Shown here one piece after another: positions 26,870 through 34,820 of a DNA stretch of 64,000 nucleotides. The notes under the pieces are model-generated. The model was not told the origin of the DNA and ran no database searches. It saw only the letters and a list, made by a program, of their open reading frames with translations. This stretch comes from Pseudoxanthomonas indica (lineage in GTDB: Bacteria > Pseudomonadota > Gammaproteobacteria > Xanthomonadales > Xanthomonadaceae), in the NCBI RefSeq assembly GCF_900167565.1, contig NZ_FUZV01000001.1, positions 62,001 to 126,000 on the forward strand. Reading direction: 5' to 3'. The stretch's first letter is position 1. Each line of letters begins with the position of its first letter. Position numbers and translations under genes: made by a program.

Positions 26870-28412
26870 ACAAGTCCCAGACCTGCTCGCGCTGCCACTC
26901 GCACAGCTGGCGCAGTTCACCATCCAGGGCACGATCTTCCTGCACCAGCGGGATGCGCTGGCACAGATCCTCGTACATGGCGGCGGCTTCGTCGCCGAAC
27001 ACCGCCAGGCCACCGGCGCGTCGGCGCAGCTCGATGCCCTGGCGCGCGACGATCAGCAGGGCCGCCACCACCTGTTCGGTCAGCTCGATCACGCGCAGGC
27101 AATCGCGCGCGGAGATCGTGCCCATGCTGACCTTGTCCTGGTTGTGGCATTCGGTCGAGCGCGAGAACACCGAGGCCGGCATGGTCAGCTTGAGCGCTTC
27201 GGCCGTCCATGCCGATACGCTGATCTGCAGCGCCTTCAGGCCGTGGTTGATGGCGGCGCGATGCGACGGCGCCGCCGACAGGTTGGACGGCAGCCCATGA
27301 TTGAAGCGGGTGTCGACCAGCAGCGCCATCTGCCGGTCGAGCAGATCGGCCAGGTTGGCGATGGCGTTCTTCAGGCCATCCATCGCGAAGGCGATATGGC
27401 CGCCGTAGAAATGGCCACCGTGCAGGATCTGCTCGCGTTCGGGATCGATCAGCGGATTGTCATTGGCGCTGTTGAGTTCGGTCTCGATCAGCTGGCGGAA
27501 GAACGGCAGCGCGTCTTCGACCACGCCAATCACGTGCGGCGCGCAGCGCAGCGAATAGCGATCCTGCAAACGCTGCTCGTTGCGCGGCGGACGATCGCTA
27601 TGCAGATCATGGCGCAGGCGCGCGGCGATGCGCGACTGGCCCGGATGCGGCTTGGCGGCAAACAGCACTTCATCGAAATGGTGGGCGTTGCCGTCGCTGG
27701 CCAGCACGTTGAAGGCGGTCAGGCGGGTCGCCATGCGGCACAGGTAGTCGGCGCGATCCCAGGCCAGGCAAGCCAGCGCGGTCATCACCGCGGTGCCATT
27801 CATGATGGCCAGGCCTTCCTTGGGTCGCAGTTGCAACGGCGTCAGGCCGATCTCGGCCAGCGCTTCGGCAGCGGGACGGCGGCGACCGGCATGCAGCACC
27901 TCACGCTCACCGCAGAGCACGGCGGCGACGTAGGACAGCGGCGTGAGATCGCCGCTGGCGCCGACCGAACCTTCGGCCGGAATCATCGGCAGCACGTCGT
28001 GCACCAGCAATTGCTCCAGGCCCTGCAACAGGCCCAGGCTGACCCCGGACATGCCGCGCGAGAGCGAGGCCAGGCGCGCCGCCAGCACCGCGCGGGTTTC
28101 CTGCGGATCGAGGAAGCGACCGAGCCCGCAACCGTGGTAGGTGTACAGGTGGTGCGGCAGTTCGGCGACCAGATCCATCGGGATGTTGACGGTGCAGGAA
28201 TCGCCGTAGCCGGTGGTCACGCCGTAGATGACACCGTCCTCGCGCAGCACGCGATCGAGAAAATCCGCGCCGCGGGTGATGCGCGCGCGGAACTCCGGAT
28301 CCTCCGACAGCACGGCCGCGCTGCGGCGCTGCGACAGCGCCACCACGTCTTCGATACGCAACGGGGCATCGCCGAACCGGACGGCGCCGGCGTCATTCAG
28401 GGGGAGTGTCAT
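26856..28412 (-). CDS. MIO-type aromatic amino acid ammonia-lyase
   Basis: 518-residue homologue of histidine/tyrosine/phenylalanine ammonia-lyases. The prosthetic MIO group is built from Ala152-Ser153-Gly154 (GASGDLTPLS). The catalytic Tyr64 lies in VIYGVTTGYGDS, and SANDNPLID, NQDKVSMGTI and related motifs are present. The substrate-selectivity pair is Tyr92-His93 (LYTYHGCG). Histidine lyases usually have Ser-His, and known tyrosine lyases His-Leu, so specificity is unclear. In a pigment cluster the expected role is to make cinnamate or 4-coumarate as an aryl starter, rather than histidine breakdown; no hut genes are nearby. It overlaps the acyltransferase stop by 20 bp. Confidence 0.9.
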   Translation of the reverse strand: MTLPLNDAGAVRFGDAPLRIEDVVALSQRRSAAVLSEDPEFRARITRGADFLDRVLREDGVIYGVTTGYGDSCTVNIPMDLVAELPHHLYTYHGCGLGRFLDPQETRAVLAARLASLSRGMSGVSLGLLQGLEQLLVHDVLPMIPAEGSVGASGDLTPLSYVAAVLCGEREVLHAGRRRPAAEALAEIGLTPLQLRPKEGLAIMNGTAVMTALACLAWDRADYLCRMATRLTAFNVLASDGNAHHFDEVLFAAKPHPGQSRIAARLRHDLHSDRPPRNEQRLQDRYSLRCAPHVIGVVEDALPFFRQLIETELNSANDNPLIDPEREQILHGGHFYGGHIAFAMDGLKNAIANLADLLDRQMALLVDTRFNHGLPSNLSAAPSHRAAINHGLKALQISVSAWTAEALKLTMPASVFSRSTECHNQDKVSMGTISARDCLRVIELTEQVVAALLIVARQGIELRRRAGGLAVFGDEAAAMYEDLCQRIPLVQEDRALDGELRQLCEWQREQVWDLYGHD

Positions 28413-29343
28413 GCGGAACCTGATCCCAGAAAGGGAAGAAATTGAACCAATCCAGAGGGGCGCGCACCACCTGGGCTTCCAGCCAGTGGGCAAAGCGCGC
28501 GGCATGTTGGGCCAGTGCGGCGTCACGCGAGCCGCGCGGCAGTTTCAGCGATTCAGCGAATTCCTCGAAGCGTACCGTGTAGCCCTGGCCTTCATGGGTG
28601 CAGGCCATGGTGAACACCGGACACGCCAGCACCGACGCCAGCGCATACGCACCGATGGGAAACGGCGCGTCATGGCCGAGGAACGGCACCCGCACGCTGC
28701 GTCCGCCCTGCAGCGGCACGCGGTCACCGGCGATGGCCACGAACTCGCCGGCCGCCACCCGCTCGGCCAGCACGCTGGCGGTGGCCGGACCGATTTCGGT
28801 GACCTGCATCAGGCGTACGCCATTGGCCGGATCCAGGCGATCCAGCATGCGGTTGAAGCGTTCGGCGTGTGCGGTGTGCACCAGCGCGGTCAGCCGGAAT
28901 CCCGGCACGCTGTCGGCCAGCACCTGGCACAGTTCCAGGCAGCCGATATGCGCGGTGATGATCAAGCCGCCCTGCCCTTGCTGCACGCGTCGCATCACCC
29001 CATCGCGATAAGTGGTCACCCGCTCGGGCGGATAACGTCCGCCCATGGCGAGGATCTTGTCGAGCAGGGTTTCGGCGAAATTCCCGAAGTGGCGCAGGCT
29101 GGTCAGTGCGCCCGGTGTGTGCGCGAACGTGCCCGGCGCGTGTCGGTGCAGGCGCTGCAGATACTCGATGGAGGCGCGACGCGCGGTGGCGTTGCCGAGC
29201 CAGTGCACCAGCACCACCGGATACAGGCACAAGCGGAACGGCCAGCGACCCAGCCAGCGGTACACAGCGCACAGAAAGCGCACGCCGGCCACCGACGTGG
29301 ATTCGCCGATGTCGGCCCAGTGCGGCTGCGCCTGCACGTTCAT
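28393..29343 (-). CDS. LpxL/HtrB-like lysophospholipid acyltransferase
   Basis: 316-residue membrane-associated acyltransferase of the LpxL/LPLAT family. An N-terminal hydrophobic segment (RLCLYPVVLVHWLG) precedes ITAHIGCLELCQ, where the family's HX4D/E motif is HIGCLE, then GDRVP and a C-terminal PFWDQVP region. In aryl polyene clusters an acyltransferase of this type is thought to link the polyene to a lipid anchor. ATG at 29343 overlaps the glycosyltransferase stop by 4 bp; the longer frame is rejected for that reason. The acyl donor and acceptor are not known. Confidence 0.85.
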   Translation of the reverse strand: MNVQAQPHWADIGESTSVAGVRFLCAVYRWLGRWPFRLCLYPVVLVHWLGNATARRASIEYLQRLHRHAPGTFAHTPGALTSLRHFGNFAETLLDKILAMGGRYPPERVTTYRDGVMRRVQQGQGGLIITAHIGCLELCQVLADSVPGFRLTALVHTAHAERFNRMLDRLDPANGVRLMQVTEIGPATASVLAERVAAGEFVAIAGDRVPLQGGRSVRVPFLGHDAPFPIGAYALASVLACPVFTMACTHEGQGYTVRFEEFAESLKLPRGSRDAALAQHAARFAHWLEAQVVRAPLDWFNFFPFWDQVPHDTPPE

Positions 29344-30092
29344 GCCGGCATCCCGCGACCATGCAGCAGCCAACCCGGCAGGCGCCGCAGCATGCCGAAG
29401 AACAGCCGCGTGTGCATGCGGCTGATGCGCACGTTGTCGCGCCACACGTCGAAGTGGGACACGCCGTCGCTGGGATAGGTCACCCGGGTCAGCAGGTTCT
29501 GCACCGGCACGCCGCGCCAGAAAAGGCGCACGATGATCTCGATGTCGAAATCCATGCGCCGGCCAATCGTTTCTTGCTTGACCAGCTTCAGCACCGGCGG
29601 CAGCGGATAGATGCGGAATCCGCACATCGAATCGCGGATGGCAAAGGACAGCGTGTTGATCCAGACCCAGATGTGGGTCAGGTAGCGACCGTACAGACGC
29701 CCCTTGGGCACGCTGGCATCGTAGTCGGGGGCGCCGCAGATCACGGCGTCCGGGCAGGCATGCGACGCGGCGACAAAGCGGGCGATATCGCCGGGGTCGT
29801 GCTGGCCATCGGCATCGATCTGCAACACGTGGCTGGCGCCCAGGCGCGCGGCTTCGGCAAAGCCCGCCAGCACCGCGCCGCCCTTACCCTGGTTGGTCGG
29901 CAGCCGCAGCAGGCGAACCCGCGGCGCATGCGCCTGCGCCAGCGCGTCCAGTACCGCGGCGCAGGCCGGGCCCGAGCCATCGTCCACCAGCAGGCAATCA
30001 TGTCCGCTGGCCAGCACGCCGTCGACCATCGCGGCGATCGCATGCTCGTGATCGAAGACCGGGATCACCACCATCAAGGAATACGCCGCCAC
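29340..30092 (-). CDS. Family 2 glycosyltransferase
   Basis: 250-residue GT-A-fold glycosyltransferase. Motifs: MVVIPVFDHE at the first strand, LLVDDGSG (donor-binding Asp pair), NQGKGGAVLAGF, and the metal-binding QIDADGQHD (DXD). FDIEIIVRLFWRG follows in the acceptor half. There is no obvious membrane span, so it probably works at the inner face of the membrane. It likely adds a sugar to the pigment's lipid or head group, as similar genes (ApeJ position) are thought to do. GTG at 30092 has GAGG five bases upstream; ATG at 30074 is the alternative but lacks a well-placed site. Confidence 0.85.
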   Translation of the reverse strand: MAAYSLMVVIPVFDHEHAIAAMVDGVLASGHDCLLVDDGSGPACAAVLDALAQAHAPRVRLLRLPTNQGKGGAVLAGFAEAARLGASHVLQIDADGQHDPGDIARFVAASHACPDAVICGAPDYDASVPKGRLYGRYLTHIWVWINTLSFAIRDSMCGFRIYPLPPVLKLVKQETIGRRMDFDIEIIVRLFWRGVPVQNLLTRVTYPSDGVSHFDVWRDNVRISRMHTRLFFGMLRRLPGWLLHGRGMPA

Positions 30093-30099
30093 GCCCGCC

Positions 30100-31767
30100 T
30101 CACTCGCCCAGCACGACACGACCGCTGGCATGCGGACCATGCGCGGAGGTGTAGGTGAACTGCAGGCACTGCTTGGCCGGCAGCCACTGTAGTTGCAAGC
30201 GGATGCGGTCGTGTGGCCGCGCCACGCGCTGGAACTTCAAGGCTTCCATGCGCAGGAAACGCGGCGGCAGCGGAAAGGCTTCGCGGCCAAAGCGGATTGC
30301 CCAGTCCAGTTGCGCCACGCCCGGCAACACCGCCGCCTGCGGGAAATGGCCGTCGAACACCGCCAGGTCCGGCGACAGATCCAGTTCCAGTTCCGCCGAC
30401 TCCGCCTCGCGCAGGCGCCAATGCGGCTCGGGTCGCTCCGGGCGGAACAAGGCCATCAACTCGCGATCGGTCACCTTGCCCTGTGCGTTGACCGGCAGGC
30501 TCACCGCAAAGCGCCAACGCCGCGGTCGCGCCACCGCATCGTGGCTGGCGGCCAGGAAGTGCGACAGGGTCTGCGACAGGGCACGGCGGCCGTGCTCGCG
30601 CAGCGCCGCCCAGCCGGACTCGTTCGGCACAATCACCGCCACCAGCGTGTCGCGCGCGCCCGGCAACATGCCGATGCGCGCTTCCTGTACGCAGGGGTGC
30701 TCGGCGATATGCCGTTCCAAGGCATCCAGCGAAACGCGGCGCTCTTCGATCTTGACGATGCGATCCGCGCGTCCGAGCAGGCGAAAGCCCTCGCCTTCGG
30801 TCGCGACACGATCTTCGCTGCGCCACCATTCGTGGGCGTCGGCCAGATGCGGCGAGCGCACTTCCAGGCGTGCGTCGACAATCCGCCAGCTCACGCCAGG
30901 CAGCGCATGCCAGGCCGGTTGTTCGCGGTTCCAGCGGCGCCAGGCGATGCCGCCGGTTTCACTGCTGCCGTAGATTTCAGTGGGCGCCACGCCCAGGTGT
31001 CGGCGCGCATCCAGCGCGGCGTCCGCACCCAAGGCACCGCCCGACGAAAACACGGTACGCAGCTGTCCATGCAAGGCCGCCCAGTCCAGTTGGCTGGGCA
31101 GGCGCTTCAAATGAGCCGGGCTGGCCACCAGCACTGCCGGGCGCCGGCCCACCGCCATCAGCAGGTCTTCGTGGAAGAAGGTGCGTGGCGCAATCTCGCG
31201 CCCGGCGGCCAGCGGCCACAGCACGCGGAACAGCAAGCCGTAGATGTGCTGGTGCGAAACGGTGCCATGCACCACCGCGCCCTGCATTTCCTCGCCGAAA
31301 CTGGCTTCGAGCGCCTCGACCTCGCGCGCCAGCTGGTCCAGGCGCTTCTCGATCGCCACCGGTTCACCGGTACTGCCGGAGGTGAAAACGAACAGCTGGG
31401 TAGCGGCCTCATCCAGCGCGACCAGCTCATCCGGATCGCCGCCCTGCTCCGGCTGCAGCGGAGCGAATTCCTGCGCCACGTCGCCGGCGAAGCCGTCCAC
31501 GCGGCTGGCGGCACGCTCCAGCGTGGACGCCAGATTGTCGCCACACAGCATCACCCGCTTGCCGGCATGCCACGCCCCGAACAGCGCCGCGGCAAAACCC
31601 ACTGCATCTTCAAAGTACAAGGCGACATCGCGCCCGGCCTGGCGGGCGAACGCCTCGCGCCAGTCCGCCACGCGCGCGCGGAACTGCGCGTGATCCATAC
31701 CCGGCGCAATCCGGCGCCCGACTCGAGCGCGCACCGCCACCTCGGACAGGGGCAACCACTCAGTCAT
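30100..31767 (-). CDS. Acyl-AMP ligase fused to a hotdog dehydratase domain (ApeH-ApeI-like fusion)
   Basis: 555-residue two-domain enzyme. Residues 1-440 are an ANL adenylate-forming domain: ATP loop FTSGSTGEP (128-136), YGSSETGG (266-273) and the catalytic C-terminal Lys431 (NAQGK). Residues about 448-555 are a FabA/FabZ-like hotdog with DGHFPQAAVLPGVAQLDWA, His474 being the likely catalytic residue. In E. coli these are separate proteins: ApeH, which activates the aryl acid for loading on an ACP, and ApeI, a dehydratase. Here activation and dehydration are joined in one chain. It overlaps the upstream membrane protein gene by 8 bp; the longer frame is rejected. Confidence 0.9.
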   Translation of the reverse strand: MTEWLPLSEVAVRARVGRRIAPGMDHAQFRARVADWREAFARQAGRDVALYFEDAVGFAAALFGAWHAGKRVMLCGDNLASTLERAASRVDGFAGDVAQEFAPLQPEQGGDPDELVALDEAATQLFVFTSGSTGEPVAIEKRLDQLAREVEALEASFGEEMQGAVVHGTVSHQHIYGLLFRVLWPLAAGREIAPRTFFHEDLLMAVGRRPAVLVASPAHLKRLPSQLDWAALHGQLRTVFSSGGALGADAALDARRHLGVAPTEIYGSSETGGIAWRRWNREQPAWHALPGVSWRIVDARLEVRSPHLADAHEWWRSEDRVATEGEGFRLLGRADRIVKIEERRVSLDALERHIAEHPCVQEARIGMLPGARDTLVAVIVPNESGWAALREHGRRALSQTLSHFLAASHDAVARPRRWRFAVSLPVNAQGKVTDRELMALFRPERPEPHWRLREAESAELELDLSPDLAVFDGHFPQAAVLPGVAQLDWAIRFGREAFPLPPRFLRMEALKFQRVARPHDRIRLQLQWLPAKQCLQFTYTSAHGPHASGRVVLGE

Positions 31768-32311
31768 GGCGATGCGCCGCCCGCACGCGCTGGCGCACCA
31801 GCCATTCAATCGCAAACAGGCTGCCCATCAGCACATAGGCGATGCCGCCGTTATAGATCGCCCAGGCGCGATCGCTGGCCCAGAGCGCGGTGATCAGCGC
31901 CAGCGTGCCATTGACGATGAAGAACGCGCACCAGACCTGGGTGACACGCCGCGTATAGACCACCGCATGCGCCGGCAAGTCCGGCTCGGTCAGGCGCGCG
32001 ATGCGTTCCACCACGCTGGGCGGAAACACGAGGCTGGCGGCAAACACGGCCAGCATCACCGCATTGACCAGCGCCGGATACAGCTTCAATGGCAGGGCCT
32101 GGTTGAAAATCGTGGCCATCAAGGCGAGCACGGCCGCACCGGCGGCGGCCACCAGCCACACCGCCTGGCGGGTGGCGATCGCGCGCAGCAGCGCCAACGC
32201 CAGCAGCAGCAGCGCCAACCAGCGCGGCTCGAATCGGCCCAGCGCCAGGTAGACCACCAGCGGATAGGCGAGCGACAGCGCGATGAACAATGCCGCGCGG
32301 AGCTTGCTCAC
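31760..32311 (-). CDS. COG4648-type inner-membrane protein (ApeG-like)
   Basis: 183-residue very hydrophobic protein with about five predicted membrane helices. RVTQVWCAFFIVNGTLALITALWASD and the C-terminal AIYNGGIAYVLMGSLFAIEWLVRQRVR are typical of the small membrane protein found between the acyl carrier and AMP-ligase genes in aryl polyene clusters. Its function is unknown. The start is GTG (32311), 18 bp after the acyl carrier protein stop. It overlaps the ligase by 8 bp. Confidence 0.85.
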   Translation of the reverse strand: MSKLRAALFIALSLAYPLVVYLALGRFEPRWLALLLLALALLRAIATRQAVWLVAAAGAAVLALMATIFNQALPLKLYPALVNAVMLAVFAASLVFPPSVVERIARLTEPDLPAHAVVYTRRVTQVWCAFFIVNGTLALITALWASDRAWAIYNGGIAYVLMGSLFAIEWLVRQRVRAAHRHD

Positions 32312-32329
32312 GGGACAGGCAAGCCGCGC

Positions 32330-32584
32330 TCAGGCGGCTTGATCGCGGATCAGGCCGTACAGCACATCGACCACGTCCTGCACCGTGCGCACCGTCTTGA
32401 AGGCATCCGGCTGCAGATTGCGGCCAAGCAAAGGCTTGAGCTGCACGATCAGATCGACCGCGTCGATGCTGTCGATGTCGAGGTCGTCGTAAAGCCGCGC
32501 CTGCGGAGTAATCCGGGCGTGGTCGATTTCGAAGGTGTCGTGAAGGATCGTTGAGATCCGATCAAATAGTTCGTTCTTGGTCAT
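32330..32584 (-). CDS. Acyl carrier protein (ApeF-like)
   Basis: 84-residue carrier protein with the phosphopantetheine-attachment Ser in the D-S-I-D motif (YDDLDIDSIDAVDL). The helical pattern and acidic surface are typical of FAS-II-type ACPs. It is the second of two tandem carriers; one may hold the aryl starter or growing polyene and the other the malonyl extender, as proposed for the pair in E. coli. It starts at an ATG following GGGGACCGAG, and lies 21 bp after the other carrier gene. Confidence 0.92.
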   Translation of the reverse strand: MTKNELFDRISTILHDTFEIDHARITPQARLYDDLDIDSIDAVDLIVQLKPLLGRNLQPDAFKTVRTVQDVVDVLYGLIRDQAA

Positions 32585-32605
32585 CTCGGTCCCCTCGCCG
32601 CGCGC

Positions 32606-32866
32606 TCAAGCCTGACGCTGCGAAGCCACGAATTCAGCCAGCGCCTGCACGCTGGCGAAATGCCGGCGCGTTTCCTGCGAATCCGCGGAAAGACTGACGC
32701 CATAGCGCTTCTGCAGGGCCAGGCCCAGCTCCAGCGCGTCGATTGAATCCAGACCCAATCCCTCGACAAACAACGGCGCCGCCGTATCGATGTCGGCGGG
32801 CGTGATGTCCTCGAGGGACAACGATGTGATGATCAATTCCTTGATCTCGTGCTCAAGTGCCTGCAC
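32606..32866 (-). CDS. Acyl carrier protein (ApeE-like)
   Basis: 86-residue carrier protein with the pantetheine Ser in GLGLDSIDALELG. The helix ALEHEIKELIITSLSLEDITPADI matches the N terminus of aryl-polyene carriers. GTG at 32866 is chosen because GGGAG lies nine bases upstream and the protein then begins with the conserved helix; a TTG at 32884 would add six residues. It overlaps the end of the acyltransferase gene by 14 bp. Roles of the two carriers are not separable from sequence. Confidence 0.9.
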   Translation of the reverse strand: MQALEHEIKELIITSLSLEDITPADIDTAAPLFVEGLGLDSIDALELGLALQKRYGVSLSADSQETRRHFASVQALAEFVASQRQA

Positions 32867-33641
32867 GCGATTGCTCTCCCGCAAAATAATCCGTCAAAAA
32901 ATCCGTCAGCCGTCTGGCAGCTGCCGCGTCCCCTCCGGCCCCGTGGCCATCCTCGTTCAGGAACTGCGCGATGGGCAGATCTTCCTGAACGTCCAACACC
33001 ACATGGAACCGGCGCGAGGGCACACGATACCATTTCTCGCCTTTTCCCAGTGTCATCGGCGTGCAGCTGATGCGCACCGGCGTCACATCAATCCGGCCGC
33101 GCACCGCGATATTGGCCGCTCCGCGCTGCAGCCGGGGCGCCTGTCCGCGCGCGGTCCGGGTGCCTTCCGGGAAGATCACCAGATTGCCCCCGGCACGGAC
33201 CGCGGCGATGCAATCGTCCACCAGCCCGGCGCCATCGTCATTGGCTACGTAACCTGCGGCCTGGACCGGCCCGCGCATGAACGGATTGCGCGCCACGGCG
33301 GACTTGACCACGCAATCGGCATTGGGCAGCAGCGACACCAGGAACACCACGTCAATCAGGGTGGGATGGTTGGCCAGGATCAACAGGCCCTGTCGATTCA
33401 AGCGGTATTGGTGGCGGATGTCATAGGTCAAAAGTCCCAGCCGGTGCATCAAGCCGATATGCGCGGCAAAACTGAGCTGGATGGCGCGCCGTGCCCACCG
33501 CTGCCGACGCACCGGCGAGCGCGCCAGCAACATCAGCGGCGGAAACACCAGCACGCGCAGGCACAGTCCGCCGAGGCCAAAGGCCAGAAAGCTCAGGCCG
33601 GTACCGAGGATGCGCCAGAGATGATTCAGGCGGGCAAGCAT
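32853..33641 (-). CDS. PlsC-type 1-acylglycerol-3-phosphate acyltransferase-like protein (ApeD-like)
   Basis: 262-residue acyltransferase with an N-terminal hydrophobic anchor (ILGTGLSFLAFGLGGLCLRVLVFPPLMLLA). Both PlsC catalytic motifs are visible: NHPTLIDVVFL (HX4D, His-Asp) and FPEGTRTARG. It differs in family from the LpxL-like enzyme at 28393, so the operon carries two acyltransferases. It may acylate the glycerol- or sugar-linked anchor of the pigment. ATG at 33641 lies within the last codons of the upstream gene (16-bp overlap); GTG at 33647 is an alternative. Confidence 0.87.
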   Translation of the reverse strand: MLARLNHLWRILGTGLSFLAFGLGGLCLRVLVFPPLMLLARSPVRRQRWARRAIQLSFAAHIGLMHRLGLLTYDIRHQYRLNRQGLLILANHPTLIDVVFLVSLLPNADCVVKSAVARNPFMRGPVQAAGYVANDDGAGLVDDCIAAVRAGGNLVIFPEGTRTARGQAPRLQRGAANIAVRGRIDVTPVRISCTPMTLGKGEKWYRVPSRRFHVVLDVQEDLPIAQFLNEDGHGAGGDAAAARRLTDFLTDYFAGEQSRAGT

Positions 33642-34390
33642 CGCCACGTCCAGTCCACGGCATCCACGCGCTGACGCAGTTCCGGTTCCGCCTGCAGGAA
33701 GAAGCGCAGCACGTCCAGGCTGCGTGGAATCTCGACCGGCGTGGCGGGCGGCTCGCCCCTGGCGGCGCCACAGGACAAGCGCATGCGACGCCCGGCCGCG
33801 CCGGGCGCCGCCAGCCGCCAGCACCAGGCATGGAACGGATCGGCCTCATCGCGGAAGTCTTCGTAGACCGTCGGCAATGCCGCGTCGTACACCACCACCA
33901 GCATTTCCGGTGCGCCATCCGAAATCAAGCCGGTCGCTTCGACCATCGCTGCCGCCGGCGTGGCCGCGCCGGCCGCCAACGCCAAATAGTTGCCACGCTC
34001 ACCGCGCACGATGGAATACAACGCGGCGATGGCGTTGTGTACGGACAGGCCGAAGCCGGTGGGCGACAGGCTTTCGTGCCGGCTCAAAGAACCCAGCAAC
34101 TCCACCGAGCAGGCGACATCGCCGTGGCGCGATGCGAACACGAACGGAATGCCGGCCGCTTCGGCACGCTGGCACCAATAGGCCGTCTGGATGGCCATGC
34201 GCCCCAGGCGATCGATGCGTCGACGCTGCATCGCCGGCACTTCACTCAGCGCCGGCGTGCCTTCGCCGCGCGGCGAGAACGGCGCACGCGACCAGGCCTG
34301 CCACTCCTCGGCGGTGTGCAGTCCCGGCGCCCACGCCGCCCAGTCGGCAACGGTCAGTTCAATGTTCAATAGCGCAAATCCGCTGTGCAA
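33626..34390 (-). CDS. Beta-ketoacyl synthase-like chain length factor (ApeC-like)
   Basis: 254-residue protein resembling the N-terminal half of a ketosynthase. RRRIDRLGRMAIQTAYWC and FASRHGDVACSVELLGSLSRHESLSPTGFGLSVHNAIAALYSI match the DUF/KS-like domain of ApeC. The place of the active-site Cys reads LALAAGAATPAAAM, with no Cys, and the C-terminal His motifs are absent, so it should be non-catalytic. In E. coli, ApeC forms a heterodimer with ApeO and sets chain length. It is the first gene of the pigment operon. No ATG is available: TTG at 34390 follows an in-frame TAG closely, and TTG at 34369 with GCGGA nine bases upstream is the main alternative. Confidence 0.82.
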   Translation of the reverse strand: MHSGFALLNIELTVADWAAWAPGLHTAEEWQAWSRAPFSPRGEGTPALSEVPAMQRRRIDRLGRMAIQTAYWCQRAEAAGIPFVFASRHGDVACSVELLGSLSRHESLSPTGFGLSVHNAIAALYSIVRGERGNYLALAAGAATPAAAMVEATGLISDGAPEMLVVVYDAALPTVYEDFRDEADPFHAWCWRLAAPGAAGRRMRLSCGAARGEPPATPVEIPRSLDVLRFFLQAEPELRQRVDAVDWTWRCLPA

Positions 34391-34436
34391 GTCGACGGGC
34401 TTCTATTCCACCGGATGCGTCGTGTTTGCGCCACCG

Positions 34437-34488
34437 TGAATATTTTTTTACGAGAGTGCTTGCAAGTCTGAAAAAGCCTCCCTACAAT
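34437..34488. promoter_or_regulatory. Divergent promoters sharing one palindromic -35 box
   Basis: On the plus strand, TTGCAA (34460-34465), 17 bp, then TACAAT (34483-34488) make a near-consensus sigma-70 promoter ending 19 bp before tRNA-Ala. TTGCAA is its own reverse complement, so on the minus strand the same six bases, again with a 17-bp spacer, precede TATTCA (34442-34437), a weaker -10 that would serve the pigment operon. The plus-strand promoter is convincing; the minus-strand one is plausible. Confidence 0.65.
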
Positions 34489-34507
34489 TCCGCTTCTCCC
34501 GCCGCGT

Positions 34508-34583
<76 letters not shown>

Positions 34584-34638
34584 ACTTCTAGGCAATTAGG
34601 CCTGTCTGGAAGTAAAACTTGGGAAATGTTTCAAACGC

Positions 34639-34714
34639 GTCCCCATCGTCTAGAGGCCTAGGACATCACCCTTTCACGGTGGCGACCGGGGTTCGAATCC
34701 CCGTGGGGACGCCA
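34639..34714 (+). tRNA. tRNA-Glu (TTC)
   Basis: 76 nt. Acceptor GTCCCCA pairs with TGGGGAC; anticodon loop CTTTCAC gives anticodon TTC; T arm CGGGG/CCCCG with TTCGAAT; encoded CCA. It is followed 8 bp later by a strong intrinsic terminator that closes the two-tRNA unit. Confidence 0.97.
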
Positions 34715-34722
34715 GTTTCAAC

Positions 34723-34753
34723 AAAAAAGCCTCGACTCTGTCGAGGCTTTTTT
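34723..34753. terminator. Rho-independent terminator after the tRNA pair
   Basis: A perfect 14-bp stem AAAAAAGCCTCGAC/GTCGAGGCTTTTTT with a 3-base loop (TCT). The A-run and T-run on both sides make it bidirectional: it ends the tRNA transcript and the convergent DUF1249 transcript. Confidence 0.95.
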
Positions 34754-34820
34754 GTTTGCGTCGTTCACGCCGGGGCATCGTCGCGGGCACGTCACCGATG
34801 GCCGGCGACGGACGCGCGTC

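Noticed and set aside
26856..28412. Histidine breakdown (hutH) role
   Set aside because: No hutU/I/G genes nearby and the gene is locked by overlaps in the pigment operon.
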